From JAZGBC01 sp036444495 (GTDB lineage Bacteria > Pseudomonadota > Alphaproteobacteria > Kiloniellales > J153), in NCBI GenBank assembly GCA_036444495.1, contig JAZGBC010000076.1, positions 1 to 28,051 on the forward strand: a DNA stretch of 28,051 bases. The letters are read 5' to 3'. Numbering within the stretch: the first letter of the stretch is position 1; every line of letters starts with the position of its first letter. The notes beneath the pieces are model-generated. The model had not been told where the DNA came from, made no database searches, and saw only the letters and a program-made list of their open reading frames with translations. The translations under genes were made by a program, and so were the position numbers. Of the stretch, positions 8,872 to 17,486 are shown in pieces.

Positions 8872-9492
8872 ATGGGCTTCTACGGCAAATACATCCTGCC
8901 GAAGGTGCTCAACTTCACCTGCGGCTCGGCGGTAGTGCGGAGCCAGCGTCAGAAGGTGGTGCCGCTCGCCGAGGGGCGCGTGCTCGAGATCGGCATCGGC
9001 TCGGGACTCAACCTGCCCTTTTACGATCCCGCGAAGGTCGAGCGCGTCATCGGCCTGGACCCGGCCGAGGAGATGCTGGCCTATGCCCGGCGGAAATCCG
9101 AGGGACTGACCTTCACGGTCGAGTACCTTATGTTGGAAGGCGAACGCATCCCGCTCGAACGCGGCAGCGTAGACAGCGTACTCGTGACCTATACGCTGTG
9201 CACCATTCCCGATCCCATAGCGGCCCTCGAGGGCATGCGCCGGGTCCTGAAGCCCGCTGGCCGGCTGATCTTTTGCGAACACGGCCGGGCTCCCGACGAA
9301 GGCGTGCGGCGCTGGCAGCATCGCCTCAACCCCGTCTGGAACCGGATCGGGGGCGGCTGCAACCTCGACCGGGATATCCCGGGGCTGATCGAAAGCGCAG
9401 GGTTTCGCGTGGACTCCCTGAGCAGTATGTATCTGCCCAATACGCCCCGCTTCGCGGGCTTCAATTACTGGGGGACCGCGCGGCCAAGTTAG
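8872..9492 (+). CDS. Class I SAM-dependent methyltransferase (METTL7/UbiE-like)
   Basis: This 206-residue protein has the Rossmann methyltransferase fold: motif I VLEIGIGSGLNLPFY (residues 37-51), the acidic residue closing strand 2 in VIGLDP (Asp63), a motif IV region SVDSVLVTYTLCTIPDP (99-115), and RVLKPAGRLIFCEHG (124-138). The LCTIPDP and CEHGRAP stretches, with the late cysteine in GGCNLDRD, resemble the small membrane-associated METTL7-type subgroup. The N-terminus MGFYGKYILPKVLNFTC is mildly amphipathic. The substrate cannot be named from sequence; a lipid or small thiol is possible. GGAG seven bases before the ATG is a good ribosome binding site. It follows glnS and converges on the HerA-like gene after 15 bases. 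Confidence 0.85.
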   Translation: MGFYGKYILPKVLNFTCGSAVVRSQRQKVVPLAEGRVLEIGIGSGLNLPFYDPAKVERVIGLDPAEEMLAYARRKSEGLTFTVEYLMLEGERIPLERGSVDSVLVTYTLCTIPDPIAALEGMRRVLKPAGRLIFCEHGRAPDEGVRRWQHRLNPVWNRIGGGCNLDRDIPGLIESAGFRVDSLSSMYLPNTPRFAGFNYWGTARPS

Positions 9493-9512
9493 GACGGGCC
9501 GCTTCGCCTAAC
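9488..9512. terminator. Weak inverted repeat between convergent genes
   Basis: GTTAGG (9488-9493) and CCTAAC (9507-9512) form a 6-bp stem spanning the two stop codons of the convergent methyltransferase and HerA-like genes. There is no T-run and the loop is long, so a terminator role is only possible. Confidence 0.25.
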
Positions 9513-11136
9513 GGGATTGCTTGCGCCAGCGATCGATGGTCTCGGCGATAAGCGCCGATTGGTCGCTGTCCTGCCGCCAGGCGATCGAGAAGGGCGCGGT
9601 CTCGCTGTGCGGCCGGTTGGCCTCGCTCAGGTCATTGAGACGCACGCGCATGGGCAGGGTGACGCCCTCGCCGACCACGAGCGCTTCCTGGGTCTGCAAG
9701 GCCGGCAGGGCACTCAGCAGTCCGGCCGCGTTTTCCGGGACCGCGCGGCGCACGTAATCCTGGTCCTTCTCGTTGCTCATGCGCATGATGAAAAGCGTGT
9801 TGCACTGAGACAGGATGGTCTCGGAGAGTTCCGAGGGCCGCTGCGTCACCAGGCAGAGGGAGATGCCGTACTTGCGTCCCTCCTTGGCGATGCGCGCGAT
9901 GGCCTTGCGAGTGGGACCGAAGCCCGCATCCGCATCCTGCGGGATATAGCGGTGCGCCTCCTCGCAGACGAAGAGCAGCGGCACCGCCTTGCCGCGCTCG
10001 CTCCACAAGCCGAAGTCGAAGATCACGCGGCACAGGACCGAGACGACCACGTCGACGATCTCCGAGGGCACGCCCGAGAGATCGAAGATCGTGATCGGTT
10101 TGCCGGAGACCGGAATCCGCAGCATGGTCGAGAGTAGCTCGGGCAGGGTATCGCGCACCGACAGCCCGGCGAACATGAAGCCGAAGCGCCGGTCCGAGCG
10201 CAGGCTTTCGATGCGCGCCTTGAGCCGCAGGAAGGGTGCATTCTCCTGCGGCTTGTCGAGCTTGCCCACGGCTTCGTCGATGAACTCGATGAGGCCGCTC
10301 AGGCGGTAGGGAACCGGCGTGTCCACCGTCAAATAACCGGCCAGTTCGCCGTCGCCGACAAAGCTCCGCTTGGCCCGCATCACGGCCTCCTTGAGGATGC
10401 CCGCCTCGGTCTGGCGCTCGTTCCGGTCCAGACTGCAGAGCACCGAGACCAGTTCCTCGAAATTGAGCAGCCAGTAGGGCAGCTCCAGCGTGGCCGGAGA
10501 GATCAGCTCGGCCGCCTCGCCGAAGGCCCGGCCGTACTCGTTGTGCGGGTCGAGCAGCACGACATGGCCGTAGGGATTTTCGCCGAGCAGCGCCTTGAGG
10601 ATGACGGTCAGCGCGCAGGACTTGCCCGAGCCGGTCGTCCCCAGGATTGCAAAGTGCTTGCCGAGCAGTTGATCGGTGACCAGGTGGGTCGGCAGGGACC
10701 GATCCTGATGCAGGGTGCCGAAGCAGACGTTGGCTTCCTCCGGGCAGGCATAGATCTTGGCCAGGTCCTCCGGCGATGCGGGGTAGATCGTGTTCCCCAG
10801 GCCCGGATAGGACGAGACGCCGCGCTGGAACTTGAACGAGGCATCGCCGTTCGGCCGTCCCTCGCCGAACAGGTCGATCTCCATGACGCGGCCATTGCTC
10901 CGCTGCGGCGATGCGGCCGGGTCCCTTTCGGAGAGCGCGCTGACGATACCGAAGACGGTCGCGCGCGGGGTCGGCATCTTGACCAGCGCGCCGATCTGGA
11001 CGGCCTCGGCCAGACTCGCCAGCGCCTCGGGGCTCTCCGTCTCCTCCAGGACGCCCGCGACCTTGGAGCCCGACACCGAAGCGACGTGGCCGATCCTGGT
11101 CCCGTTTTCGCTCGCTCCCGTCCCGTTCTCGCTCAT
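9508..11136 (-). CDS. HerA-like (DUF87) hexameric DNA-translocase-type ATPase, orphan
   Basis: HerA-family proteins are FtsK/HerA-superfamily ring ATPases that move along double-stranded DNA, usually with a nuclease or effector partner. From ATG 11136 the protein has 542 residues. Residues 15-110 have the character of a HAS-type beta barrel (GHVASVSGSKVAGVL onward). Walker A is GTTGSGKS (166-173), Walker B is LLFVCEEAHRY (387-397, with Glu392-Glu393), the arginine-finger region is KEGRKYGISL (Arg421), and the sensor is VTQRPSE (Gln432). The catalytic set is therefore complete. The N-terminus carries a small duplication, SENGTGASENGT. GGGAG nine bases before ATG 11136 supports this start; ATG 11145 is the alternative. 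No NurA, SIR2 or other usual partner is adjacent, so its role (repair, replication restart or defence) is open. Confidence 0.85.
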   Translation of the reverse strand: MSENGTGASENGTRIGHVASVSGSKVAGVLEETESPEALASLAEAVQIGALVKMPTPRATVFGIVSALSERDPAASPQRSNGRVMEIDLFGEGRPNGDASFKFQRGVSSYPGLGNTIYPASPEDLAKIYACPEEANVCFGTLHQDRSLPTHLVTDQLLGKHFAILGTTGSGKSCALTVILKALLGENPYGHVVLLDPHNEYGRAFGEAAELISPATLELPYWLLNFEELVSVLCSLDRNERQTEAGILKEAVMRAKRSFVGDGELAGYLTVDTPVPYRLSGLIEFIDEAVGKLDKPQENAPFLRLKARIESLRSDRRFGFMFAGLSVRDTLPELLSTMLRIPVSGKPITIFDLSGVPSEIVDVVVSVLCRVIFDFGLWSERGKAVPLLFVCEEAHRYIPQDADAGFGPTRKAIARIAKEGRKYGISLCLVTQRPSELSETILSQCNTLFIMRMSNEKDQDYVRRAVPENAAGLLSALPALQTQEALVVGEGVTLPMRVRLNDLSEANRPHSETAPFSIAWRQDSDQSALIAETIDRWRKQSR

Positions 11137-11189
11137 TTGCTCCATCTCCCGAGCCGGCGCCCCGAAGTCTGCCGGGGCGGCCCGATCAT
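11133..11189 (-). CDS. Possible 18-residue leader peptide coupled to the HerA-like gene
   Basis: An ATG at 11189 has AGGGA about nine bases upstream and opens an 18-codon frame (MIGPPRQTSGRRLGRWSK). Its TGA overlaps the HerA-like start as ATGA (11136-11133). The product is basic and carries no recognisable attenuator residue run. It would make translation of the ATPase depend on the leader. Short frames like this arise easily by chance. Confidence 0.25.
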   Translation of the reverse strand: MIGPPRQTSGRRLGRWSK

Positions 11190-11225
11190 GGTGAGAAATC
11201 CCTAATGAATAGAGAACGCGCCCGC

Positions 11226-11262
11226 ATGGCGGCACCGGGCGGGATGTGCTAAAGAGCGGCGC
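11226..11262 (+). promoter_or_regulatory. Predicted gltX promoter, shared motif with glnS
   Basis: ATGGC-N12-GATGTG-C-TAAAGAGCG-G-CGC matches the element upstream of glnS at 23 of 25 positions outside the 12-base spacer, with identical spacing. GCTAAA would be the -10 hexamer, 17 bases after CATGGC. It lies 33 bases before the gltX ATG, so the transcript leader would be short. Confidence 0.5.
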
Positions 11263-11273
11263 CTTTCGCCGCT
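11255..11273 (+). promoter_or_regulatory. GC-rich hairpin in the gltX leader
   Basis: AGCGGCG (11255-11261) and CGCCGCT (11267-11273) are perfect 7-bp complements with a 5-nt loop, 21 bases before the gltX ATG. With transcription starting near 11257-11260, the hairpin would sit at the very 5' end of the mRNA, where it could stabilise the transcript or affect initiation. The gltX ATG has no obvious Shine-Dalgarno. Confidence 0.45.
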
Positions 11274-11294
11274 GGCCAGCCATCGCCGATTCCC

Positions 11295-12716
11295 ATGTCC
11301 GCCACCCCGCCCCCCGTCGTCACCCGCTTCGCGCCCTCGCCCACGGGTTTCCTGCACATCGGCGGCGCGCGCACGGCGCTGTTCAACTGGCTCTTCGCCC
11401 GGCACCACGGCGGCACCTTCCGCCTGCGCATCGAGGATACGGACCGCAAGCGCTCCACGGAGGAGGCCGTGGCCGCGATCCTGGAGGGGCTCACCTGGCT
11501 GGGCCTGGATTGGGACGGCGAGGCGGTGCATCAGTTCGCGCGCGCCGAGCGCCACGCGGAGATGGCCAGGCAACTGCTGGCCGAGGGCAAGGCCTATCAC
11601 TGCTATTGCACGCCCGAGGAGCTCGCCGAGATGCGCGAGACGGCCCGCGCCGAGGGCCGCGCCATGCTCTACGACGGGCGCTGGCGCGACCGCGGCCCGG
11701 CCGAGGCCCCGCCGGGCGTGCCGCCGGTCATCCGCCTCAAGGTCCCGCGCGAGGGCGAAACGGTGATCGAGGACCTGGTGCAGGGACCGGTCACCGTGGC
11801 CAACGCACAGCTCGACGACATGGTGCTGCTGCGCGCCGACGGCACGCCCACCTACATGCTCTCGGTGGTGGTGGACGATCACGACATGGAGATCAGCCAC
11901 GTGATCCGGGGCGACGATCACCTGACCAACGCCTTCCGCCAGACCCAGTTGTTCAAGGCCCTGGACTGGACGCCGCCGGCCTTCGCCCACATTCCGCTCA
12001 TCCACGGTCCCGACGGGGCCAAGCTGTCCAAGCGCCACGGCGCGCTCGGGGTGGAGGCCTACCGGGAGATGGGCTATCTGCCCGAGGCCCTGCGCAACTA
12101 CCTGCTGCGCCTGGGCTGGGCCCACGGGGACGAGGAGATCATCCCGAGCGAACGGGCGATCGCGTGGTTCGGCCTGGACGCCGTGGGCAAGTCCCCGGCG
12201 CGGTTCGATGTCGACAAGCTGAACAACCTGAACGGCCACTACATCCGCGAGGCCGACAACGCGCGCCTGGTCGGGTTGCTGACGCCGCGCATGGAGGCCG
12301 CGCTCGGCCGCGCCATCGGCGAGGCCGGCCGGGAACGCCTCCGTATGGGCTGTGAGTCCTTAAAGGTTCGCGCCAAAACATTAGCGGAACTCGCGGAGAA
12401 CGCAGCCTTTTATTTGGCTGAACGCCCGCTGGAACTGACTCCCAAGGCGGCCAAATTGCTGCGTCCCGAGGCGCGCCAAATTCTCGCGCGCCTGGGCCCC
12501 GCGCTCGACGGCCTCAACGATTGGAGCGAGCCGGAGTTGGGCGAGGCGGTGCGCGCCTTCGCCGAGGCCGAAGGGGCCAAACTTGGCCAGATCGCCCAGC
12601 CGCTCAGGGCCGCGCTCACCGGTTCCCACGCCTCGCCGGGCATCTTCGAGGTCATGGCGATCCTGGGGCGCGGCGAGTCCCTGGCGCGAATCCGCGATCA
12701 AGCGGAAAAAATATGA
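11295..12716 (+). CDS. gltX: Glutamyl-tRNA synthetase
   Basis: GluRS attaches glutamate to tRNA-Glu. The protein has 473 residues, normal for a bacterial GluRS. The class I motif is FAPSPTGFLHIGGARTALFN (residues 12-31) and the KMSKS loop is KLSKRHG (243-249). RLRIEDTDRKRS and ISHVIRGDDHLTNAFRQ are also diagnostic. The all-helical anticodon domain fills the last 150 residues. A CYC pair is present (YHCYCTPEEL), but I do not see the second cysteine/histidine pair of the E. coli zinc site. The ATG at 11295 gives the family N-terminus although its ribosome binding site is poor. In many alphaproteobacteria such an enzyme also misacylates tRNA-Gln; with glnS next door it may be discriminating. gltA follows after 114 bases. 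Confidence 0.95.
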   Translation: MSATPPPVVTRFAPSPTGFLHIGGARTALFNWLFARHHGGTFRLRIEDTDRKRSTEEAVAAILEGLTWLGLDWDGEAVHQFARAERHAEMARQLLAEGKAYHCYCTPEELAEMRETARAEGRAMLYDGRWRDRGPAEAPPGVPPVIRLKVPREGETVIEDLVQGPVTVANAQLDDMVLLRADGTPTYMLSVVVDDHDMEISHVIRGDDHLTNAFRQTQLFKALDWTPPAFAHIPLIHGPDGAKLSKRHGALGVEAYREMGYLPEALRNYLLRLGWAHGDEEIIPSERAIAWFGLDAVGKSPARFDVDKLNNLNGHYIREADNARLVGLLTPRMEAALGRAIGEAGRERLRMGCESLKVRAKTLAELAENAAFYLAERPLELTPKAAKLLRPEARQILARLGPALDGLNDWSEPELGEAVRAFAEAEGAKLGQIAQPLRAALTGSHASPGIFEVMAILGRGESLARIRDQAEKI

Positions 12717-12763
12717 TATAATAAAGACTTAAGTTATCGCCCCTACTCTCGGCGAGCGTCGGT

Positions 12764-12792
12764 TTGATCGCGGCCCCAAGTATCTTTATGCT
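12764..12792 (+). promoter_or_regulatory. Predicted gltA promoter
   Basis: TTGATC (12764-12769) and TATGCT (12787-12792) are separated by 17 bases, each matching sigma-70 consensus at four of six positions, 39 bases upstream of the gltA ATG. This would let citrate synthase be expressed independently of gltX. The AT-rich stretch at 12709-12735, just after the gltX stop, shows no terminator-like stem. Confidence 0.45.
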
Positions 12793-12830
12793 GCGGCGCA
12801 ACCAGGCAAATCATCTCAGGAAAAAGCGAC

Positions 12831-14162
<1,332 letters not shown>

Positions 14163-14184
14163 GCCAGCGCCATCGGCCTGACAG

Positions 14185-14220
14185 AAACGCCGGAACACGT
14201 GAGCCGGCGTTTTTCGTTTT
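14185..14220 (+). terminator. Rho-independent terminator of gltA
   Basis: AAACGCCGG (14185-14193) pairs perfectly with CCGGCGTTT (14204-14212) around a 10-nt loop. A T-rich tract (TTTTTCGTTTT) runs through 14210-14220. It starts 23 bases after the gltA stop and abuts the lpxB stop. In the opposite direction the downstream T-run is weaker, so it is mainly a gltA terminator. Confidence 0.9.
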
Positions 14221-15411
14221 CTATTGGGATTCGTCAGACCCGATCAACCCCAGCAGCGTCCGCGCCGCGCGCCGGCTGGGGAGTTCGCCGCCGGGGCTCA
14301 AAAGGCCCACGATCTGACCGCAGGCCTCGATCTGCACCCGGCGCGCGTCCGGGTCCGAGAGCAGGTGCCCGAGCGCATCTGCCAGCTTTTGGGGTGTGCA
14401 GTTTTCCTGCAGGAGTTCGGGCTGAACCATGCGGCCGAGCAGCAGGTTCGGCAGGCTGACGCAGGGCAGCTTGATGACCCGGCGTCCGATAAAGGCCGTG
14501 AGCGGCGCCACCTTGTAAGCGATCACCGCCGGTAGACCGGCCACCGCCAGTTCCACCGCCACGGTACCCGAGGCCGCCAGCGCCGCAGTCGCGGCGGCGA
14601 AGGCGGCGCGCTTCTCTTCCGCCCCGGCCAGTACCACGGCCGGGACCGGCCAGCCGGCCGCCGCCGCCTCGACCTGGCCGGCCACACCGGGCACCGTGGG
14701 TACCAGCACGCGCAACTCGGGAAAGCCCTTCCGCAGGAGTCCGAGCGCACCCGCGAACACCGGCTCCAGGCGCCGCACCTCACCGGCCCGGCTGCCCGGC
14801 AGCACGCAGAGCAGGGGCGCGGACTCCGCTATGCCATGTTCCCGCCGGAACAAGTCAGCGTCCGCGGGCTGCCCTGCCGCCTCCACGGCGGGATGCCCGA
14901 CGAACGTCGCCGGCAGACCGTGTTTCTCGAAGTATGGCGGCTCGAAGGGCAGCAGAGTCAGGAGATGATCGAGATAGCGAGCCATGCGCGCGGCACGCCA
15001 GGGCTTCCAGGCCCAGACCGACGGCGCCACATAGTGCACGAGCGGAATGCCGAACCCGTGCAGACGCTTGTTCACGCGCAGGGTCAATTCCGGGGAATCG
15101 ATGGTCACCACCAGGTCCGGGCGCGCGATGCGCGCGGCGTTGGCGATCTGCCGGATACGGTAGAGGAGCTTGAAAACATGGGGCAGGATCTCGGCCACGC
15201 CCAGGAGCGCGAACTCTTCGATGGGCACCAGGCTGTCGAGCCCCTGCCCGGCCATGGCCTTGCCGCCGACCCCGGCGAAACGGACCCGGCCCCCGGTCTC
15301 GGCCTTGAGCGCCGCCATGAGCCGGGCGCCCAGTTGGTCTCCAGACGGCTCGCCTGCGACCAGGAAGACGAGCGGGCCTTCCGCGCCGCCGCCCGCCGCA
15401 GGTCCCGTCAT
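14221..15411 (-). CDS. lpxB: Lipid-A-disaccharide synthase
   Basis: LpxB joins lipid X and UDP-2,3-diacylglucosamine into the beta-1,6 disaccharide of lipid A, at the inner face of the inner membrane. The protein has 396 residues. The N-terminus FLVAGEPSGDQLGARLM is the family signature. Other marks are VTIDSPELTLRV, HYVAPSVWAWKPWRA, LPGSRAGEVRRLEPVF, the acceptor-site stretch AASGTVAVELAVAGLP, and SLPNLLLGRMVQPELLQ near the C-terminus. The ATG overlaps the lpxI stop (ATGA), so translation is coupled. It is the last gene of the long minus-strand series and faces gltA across the shared terminator region. Confidence 0.96.
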   Translation of the reverse strand: MTGPAAGGGAEGPLVFLVAGEPSGDQLGARLMAALKAETGGRVRFAGVGGKAMAGQGLDSLVPIEEFALLGVAEILPHVFKLLYRIRQIANAARIARPDLVVTIDSPELTLRVNKRLHGFGIPLVHYVAPSVWAWKPWRAARMARYLDHLLTLLPFEPPYFEKHGLPATFVGHPAVEAAGQPADADLFRREHGIAESAPLLCVLPGSRAGEVRRLEPVFAGALGLLRKGFPELRVLVPTVPGVAGQVEAAAAGWPVPAVVLAGAEEKRAAFAAATAALAASGTVAVELAVAGLPAVIAYKVAPLTAFIGRRVIKLPCVSLPNLLLGRMVQPELLQENCTPQKLADALGHLLSDPDARRVQIEACGQIVGLLSPGGELPSRRAARTLLGLIGSDESQ

Positions 15412-16226
15412 TCCGGCACCTCGATCCCGATGACGAAAAGCCCGGCGGCATCGGCCTTGGCCACGACCGCTTCGCGCTCGGTGATGAGCGTCCCGCCGGC
15501 CTCCACCGCGATGCCGCGCAGGCCGGCGGAGATCGCGCCTTCGACCGTGCGCGGTCCAACGGTGGGCAGGTCCACGCGGGATTCCTGTTGCGGTTTCTTC
15601 GCCTTGACCAGGACGCCCCCGGGGCCCTCGCGGCGCAGCCCCGCACAGCGGACGAGCAGCGCATCGGTGCCTTCTACCGCCTCCACGCCGAGCACGATGC
15701 CCTGTTGCACGACAACGGCCTGGCCCACATCGGCCGCCCCCAGCGCCTTGGCGACCATGAGCCCTCGCGCTATGTCGGCCTTTGCCTGATCGTCGGGCGC
15801 GACCGCGCCGTAAGTGCCGGCGGGCGCGACCAGGGCCGCAAGAATTTCGTCCGCACCGACCACCCGGAACCCCTCCTTCTCGAAGGCGCCGATCACAGCG
15901 CTCAGAAGGCTGTCATCGCCAAGGTTTCCCACACCGATCTTGGCCAGGAACTTGGCCATGCGGATGTCCGGACGCAACTCCTTGAGGCTCGGGCGTGCGA
16001 TCGCCCCGACCATGACCAGCTCCTCGACCCCGGCCGCGCGCAAGGCCTCAAGACCCGCGGCGCCCTGCCCGAGCCGGGTCCAGACGTGATCCACTCCCTC
16101 GACCGTCGCCGGGTCGGTCTGGCCCTCGAAGGCAAGCACGAAGACCTCGCGGCCGCTCGACCGGCAAACATCGATCAATCGCCGGGGAAGCTCGCCCCCC
16201 CCTGCCAGGACGCCAAGCTTAGGCAT
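15408..16226 (-). CDS. lpxI: UDP-2,3-diacylglucosamine pyrophosphatase, LpxI type
   Basis: LpxI (formerly DUF1009) hydrolyses UDP-2,3-diacylglucosamine to lipid X and UMP. It replaces LpxH in Alphaproteobacteria and some others. The 272-residue protein begins MPKLGVLAGGGELPRRLID, the usual N-terminus. It contains VGAIARPSLKELRPD, GDDSLLSAVIGAFEKEGF and the C-terminal half with LPTVGPRTVEGAISAGLRGIAVEAGGTLI, matching the two-domain family. I chose ATG at 16226, which overlaps the lpxA stop by eight bases. Its place between lpxA and lpxB agrees with the pathway order. Confidence 0.95.
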   Translation of the reverse strand: MPKLGVLAGGGELPRRLIDVCRSSGREVFVLAFEGQTDPATVEGVDHVWTRLGQGAAGLEALRAAGVEELVMVGAIARPSLKELRPDIRMAKFLAKIGVGNLGDDSLLSAVIGAFEKEGFRVVGADEILAALVAPAGTYGAVAPDDQAKADIARGLMVAKALGAADVGQAVVVQQGIVLGVEAVEGTDALLVRCAGLRREGPGGVLVKAKKPQQESRVDLPTVGPRTVEGAISAGLRGIAVEAGGTLITEREAVVAKADAAGLFVIGIEVPE

Positions 16227-17016
16227 TGCCCTCTTTGGGCCGGCACAGGGCGCGCGAGGATTCGGCCTGGATGAAGGCCACCACATCACCCACCGCCTGC
16301 GCCGTCGCGAATTTCCGGGCCGCACGCTCGACGCGGCTCGCCAAGGTGTCGTCCTGGGCGAAGATCAGGTCGTAGGCTTCACCGAGCGCTTGGATCTCCG
16401 CCCGCGCGAGGCCGCGCCGCTTCAGGCCCACGACATTGAGGCCCTGCAGCCGGGCGCGCTCGCCTATGGCCAGGCCGTAGGGAATGACGTCGTGCTCGAC
16501 GCCCGACATGCCGCCCACCATGGCATGCCGCCCGATGCGTACGAACTGGTGCACCGCCGACAGCCCGCCGATGATCGCATGGTCCTCGACGATCACGTGG
16601 CCGCCGAGGGTGGCGTTGTTGGCCAGAATGACCCCCTCCCCGATCTGGCAGTCGTGGGCCACGTGCGACCCCATCATGAAGAGACACCCGTTTCCGACCC
16701 GGGTCACCATGCCGCCGCCTTCGGTGCCCGGATTCATGGTGACGTGCTCGCGCACCATGTTATCCGCACCGATGATCAGCTCGGAGGGCTCGCCCCGGTA
16801 TTTCAGGTCTTGCGGCCGGTGCCCGATGGAGGCGAAGGGATATATCTCGCAGCGCGGCCCGATCTTGGTGCGGCCCTCGACCACCACGTGTGAATGCAGG
16901 ACGACCGCCTCGCCCAAATCGACGTCGGGCCCCACGACGCAATAGGGACCGATCTTGACGTTTTCGCCTAGACGGGCCTTTGAATCTACTATGGCGGTGG
17001 CATGGACCTCGGCCAT
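16219..17016 (-). CDS. lpxA: UDP-N-acetylglucosamine acyltransferase
   Basis: LpxA transfers a 3-hydroxyacyl chain from acyl carrier protein to UDP-GlcNAc, the first step of lipid A synthesis. The 265-residue protein consists of a left-handed parallel beta-helix built of hexapeptide repeats (IVDSKA, LGENVK, IGPYCV, VGPDVD and so on), then a C-terminal helical domain. The catalytic base is His121 in SHVAHDCQIG, equivalent to E. coli His125. HRPQDLKYRGE and MNPGTEGGGM are further family marks. ATG at 17016 overlaps the fabZ stop as TGATG; a GTG one codon upstream is the only alternative and changes the product by one residue. Confidence 0.96.
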   Translation of the reverse strand: MAEVHATAIVDSKARLGENVKIGPYCVVGPDVDLGEAVVLHSHVVVEGRTKIGPRCEIYPFASIGHRPQDLKYRGEPSELIIGADNMVREHVTMNPGTEGGGMVTRVGNGCLFMMGSHVAHDCQIGEGVILANNATLGGHVIVEDHAIIGGLSAVHQFVRIGRHAMVGGMSGVEHDVIPYGLAIGERARLQGLNVVGLKRRGLARAEIQALGEAYDLIFAQDDTLASRVERAARKFATAQAVGDVVAFIQAESSRALCRPKEGNA

Positions 17017-17486
17017 CACTCGTCCATGATCATGGCCGAGAAGCGCGCCTCCGCTACCAGAACCCCGTCGACCTTGGCCTCGCCGGAAAACTTCCAGACG
17101 TTGCCGCGGCGACGCACCTTGGTGACGTGGATATGGAGCTGATCGCCCGGGAAGACCGGCTTACGGAAGCGTCCGTCTTCGATGGTCATGAAGTATACCA
17201 ACTTGCCCGCGGCCTCGCCTTCCAACGTCTCCACAACCAGAACCGCGGCCGTCTGGGCCATGCATTCGATGACCAACACACCGGGCATGACCGGCTGGCG
17301 CTTGAAATGACCCTGGAAGTATCCCTCGTTGATGCTGACATTCTTGAGGGCGACCGCTTTTTCATCGGGGATGATCTCGATCACGCGGTCGATCATTAAA
17401 AAGGGATAGCGGTGCGGGATCATCTCCATGATCCGCATGATGTCCGCGGTTCTCACCGAGGTCCAGGCGGCGTGCTGTTCACTCAT
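17016..17486 (-). CDS. fabZ: 3-hydroxyacyl-[acyl-carrier-protein] dehydratase
   Basis: FabZ dehydrates 3-hydroxyacyl-ACP in fatty acid elongation and so competes with LpxA and LpxD for the same substrates, which explains its place between their genes. The 156-residue hot-dog-fold protein has IPHRYPFLMIDRV at residues 23-35, the catalytic His60 in EGYFQGHF, and Glu74 in MPGVLVIECMAQ. The ATG lies eight bases inside the 3' end of lpxD, so translation is probably coupled. Confidence 0.96.
   Translation of the reverse strand: MSEQHAAWTSVRTADIMRIMEMIPHRYPFLMIDRVIEIIPDEKAVALKNVSINEGYFQGHFKRQPVMPGVLVIECMAQTAAVLVVETLEGEAAGKLVYFMTIEDGRFRKPVFPGDQLHIHVTKVRRRGNVWKFSGEAKVDGVLVAEARFSAMIMDE

Noticed and set aside
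9508..11294. Possible anti-phage defence island around the HerA-like ATPase.
   Set aside because: There is no SIR2, nuclease, restriction, toxin or integrase gene nearby. The flanking genes are housekeeping, so defence is not supported by context.
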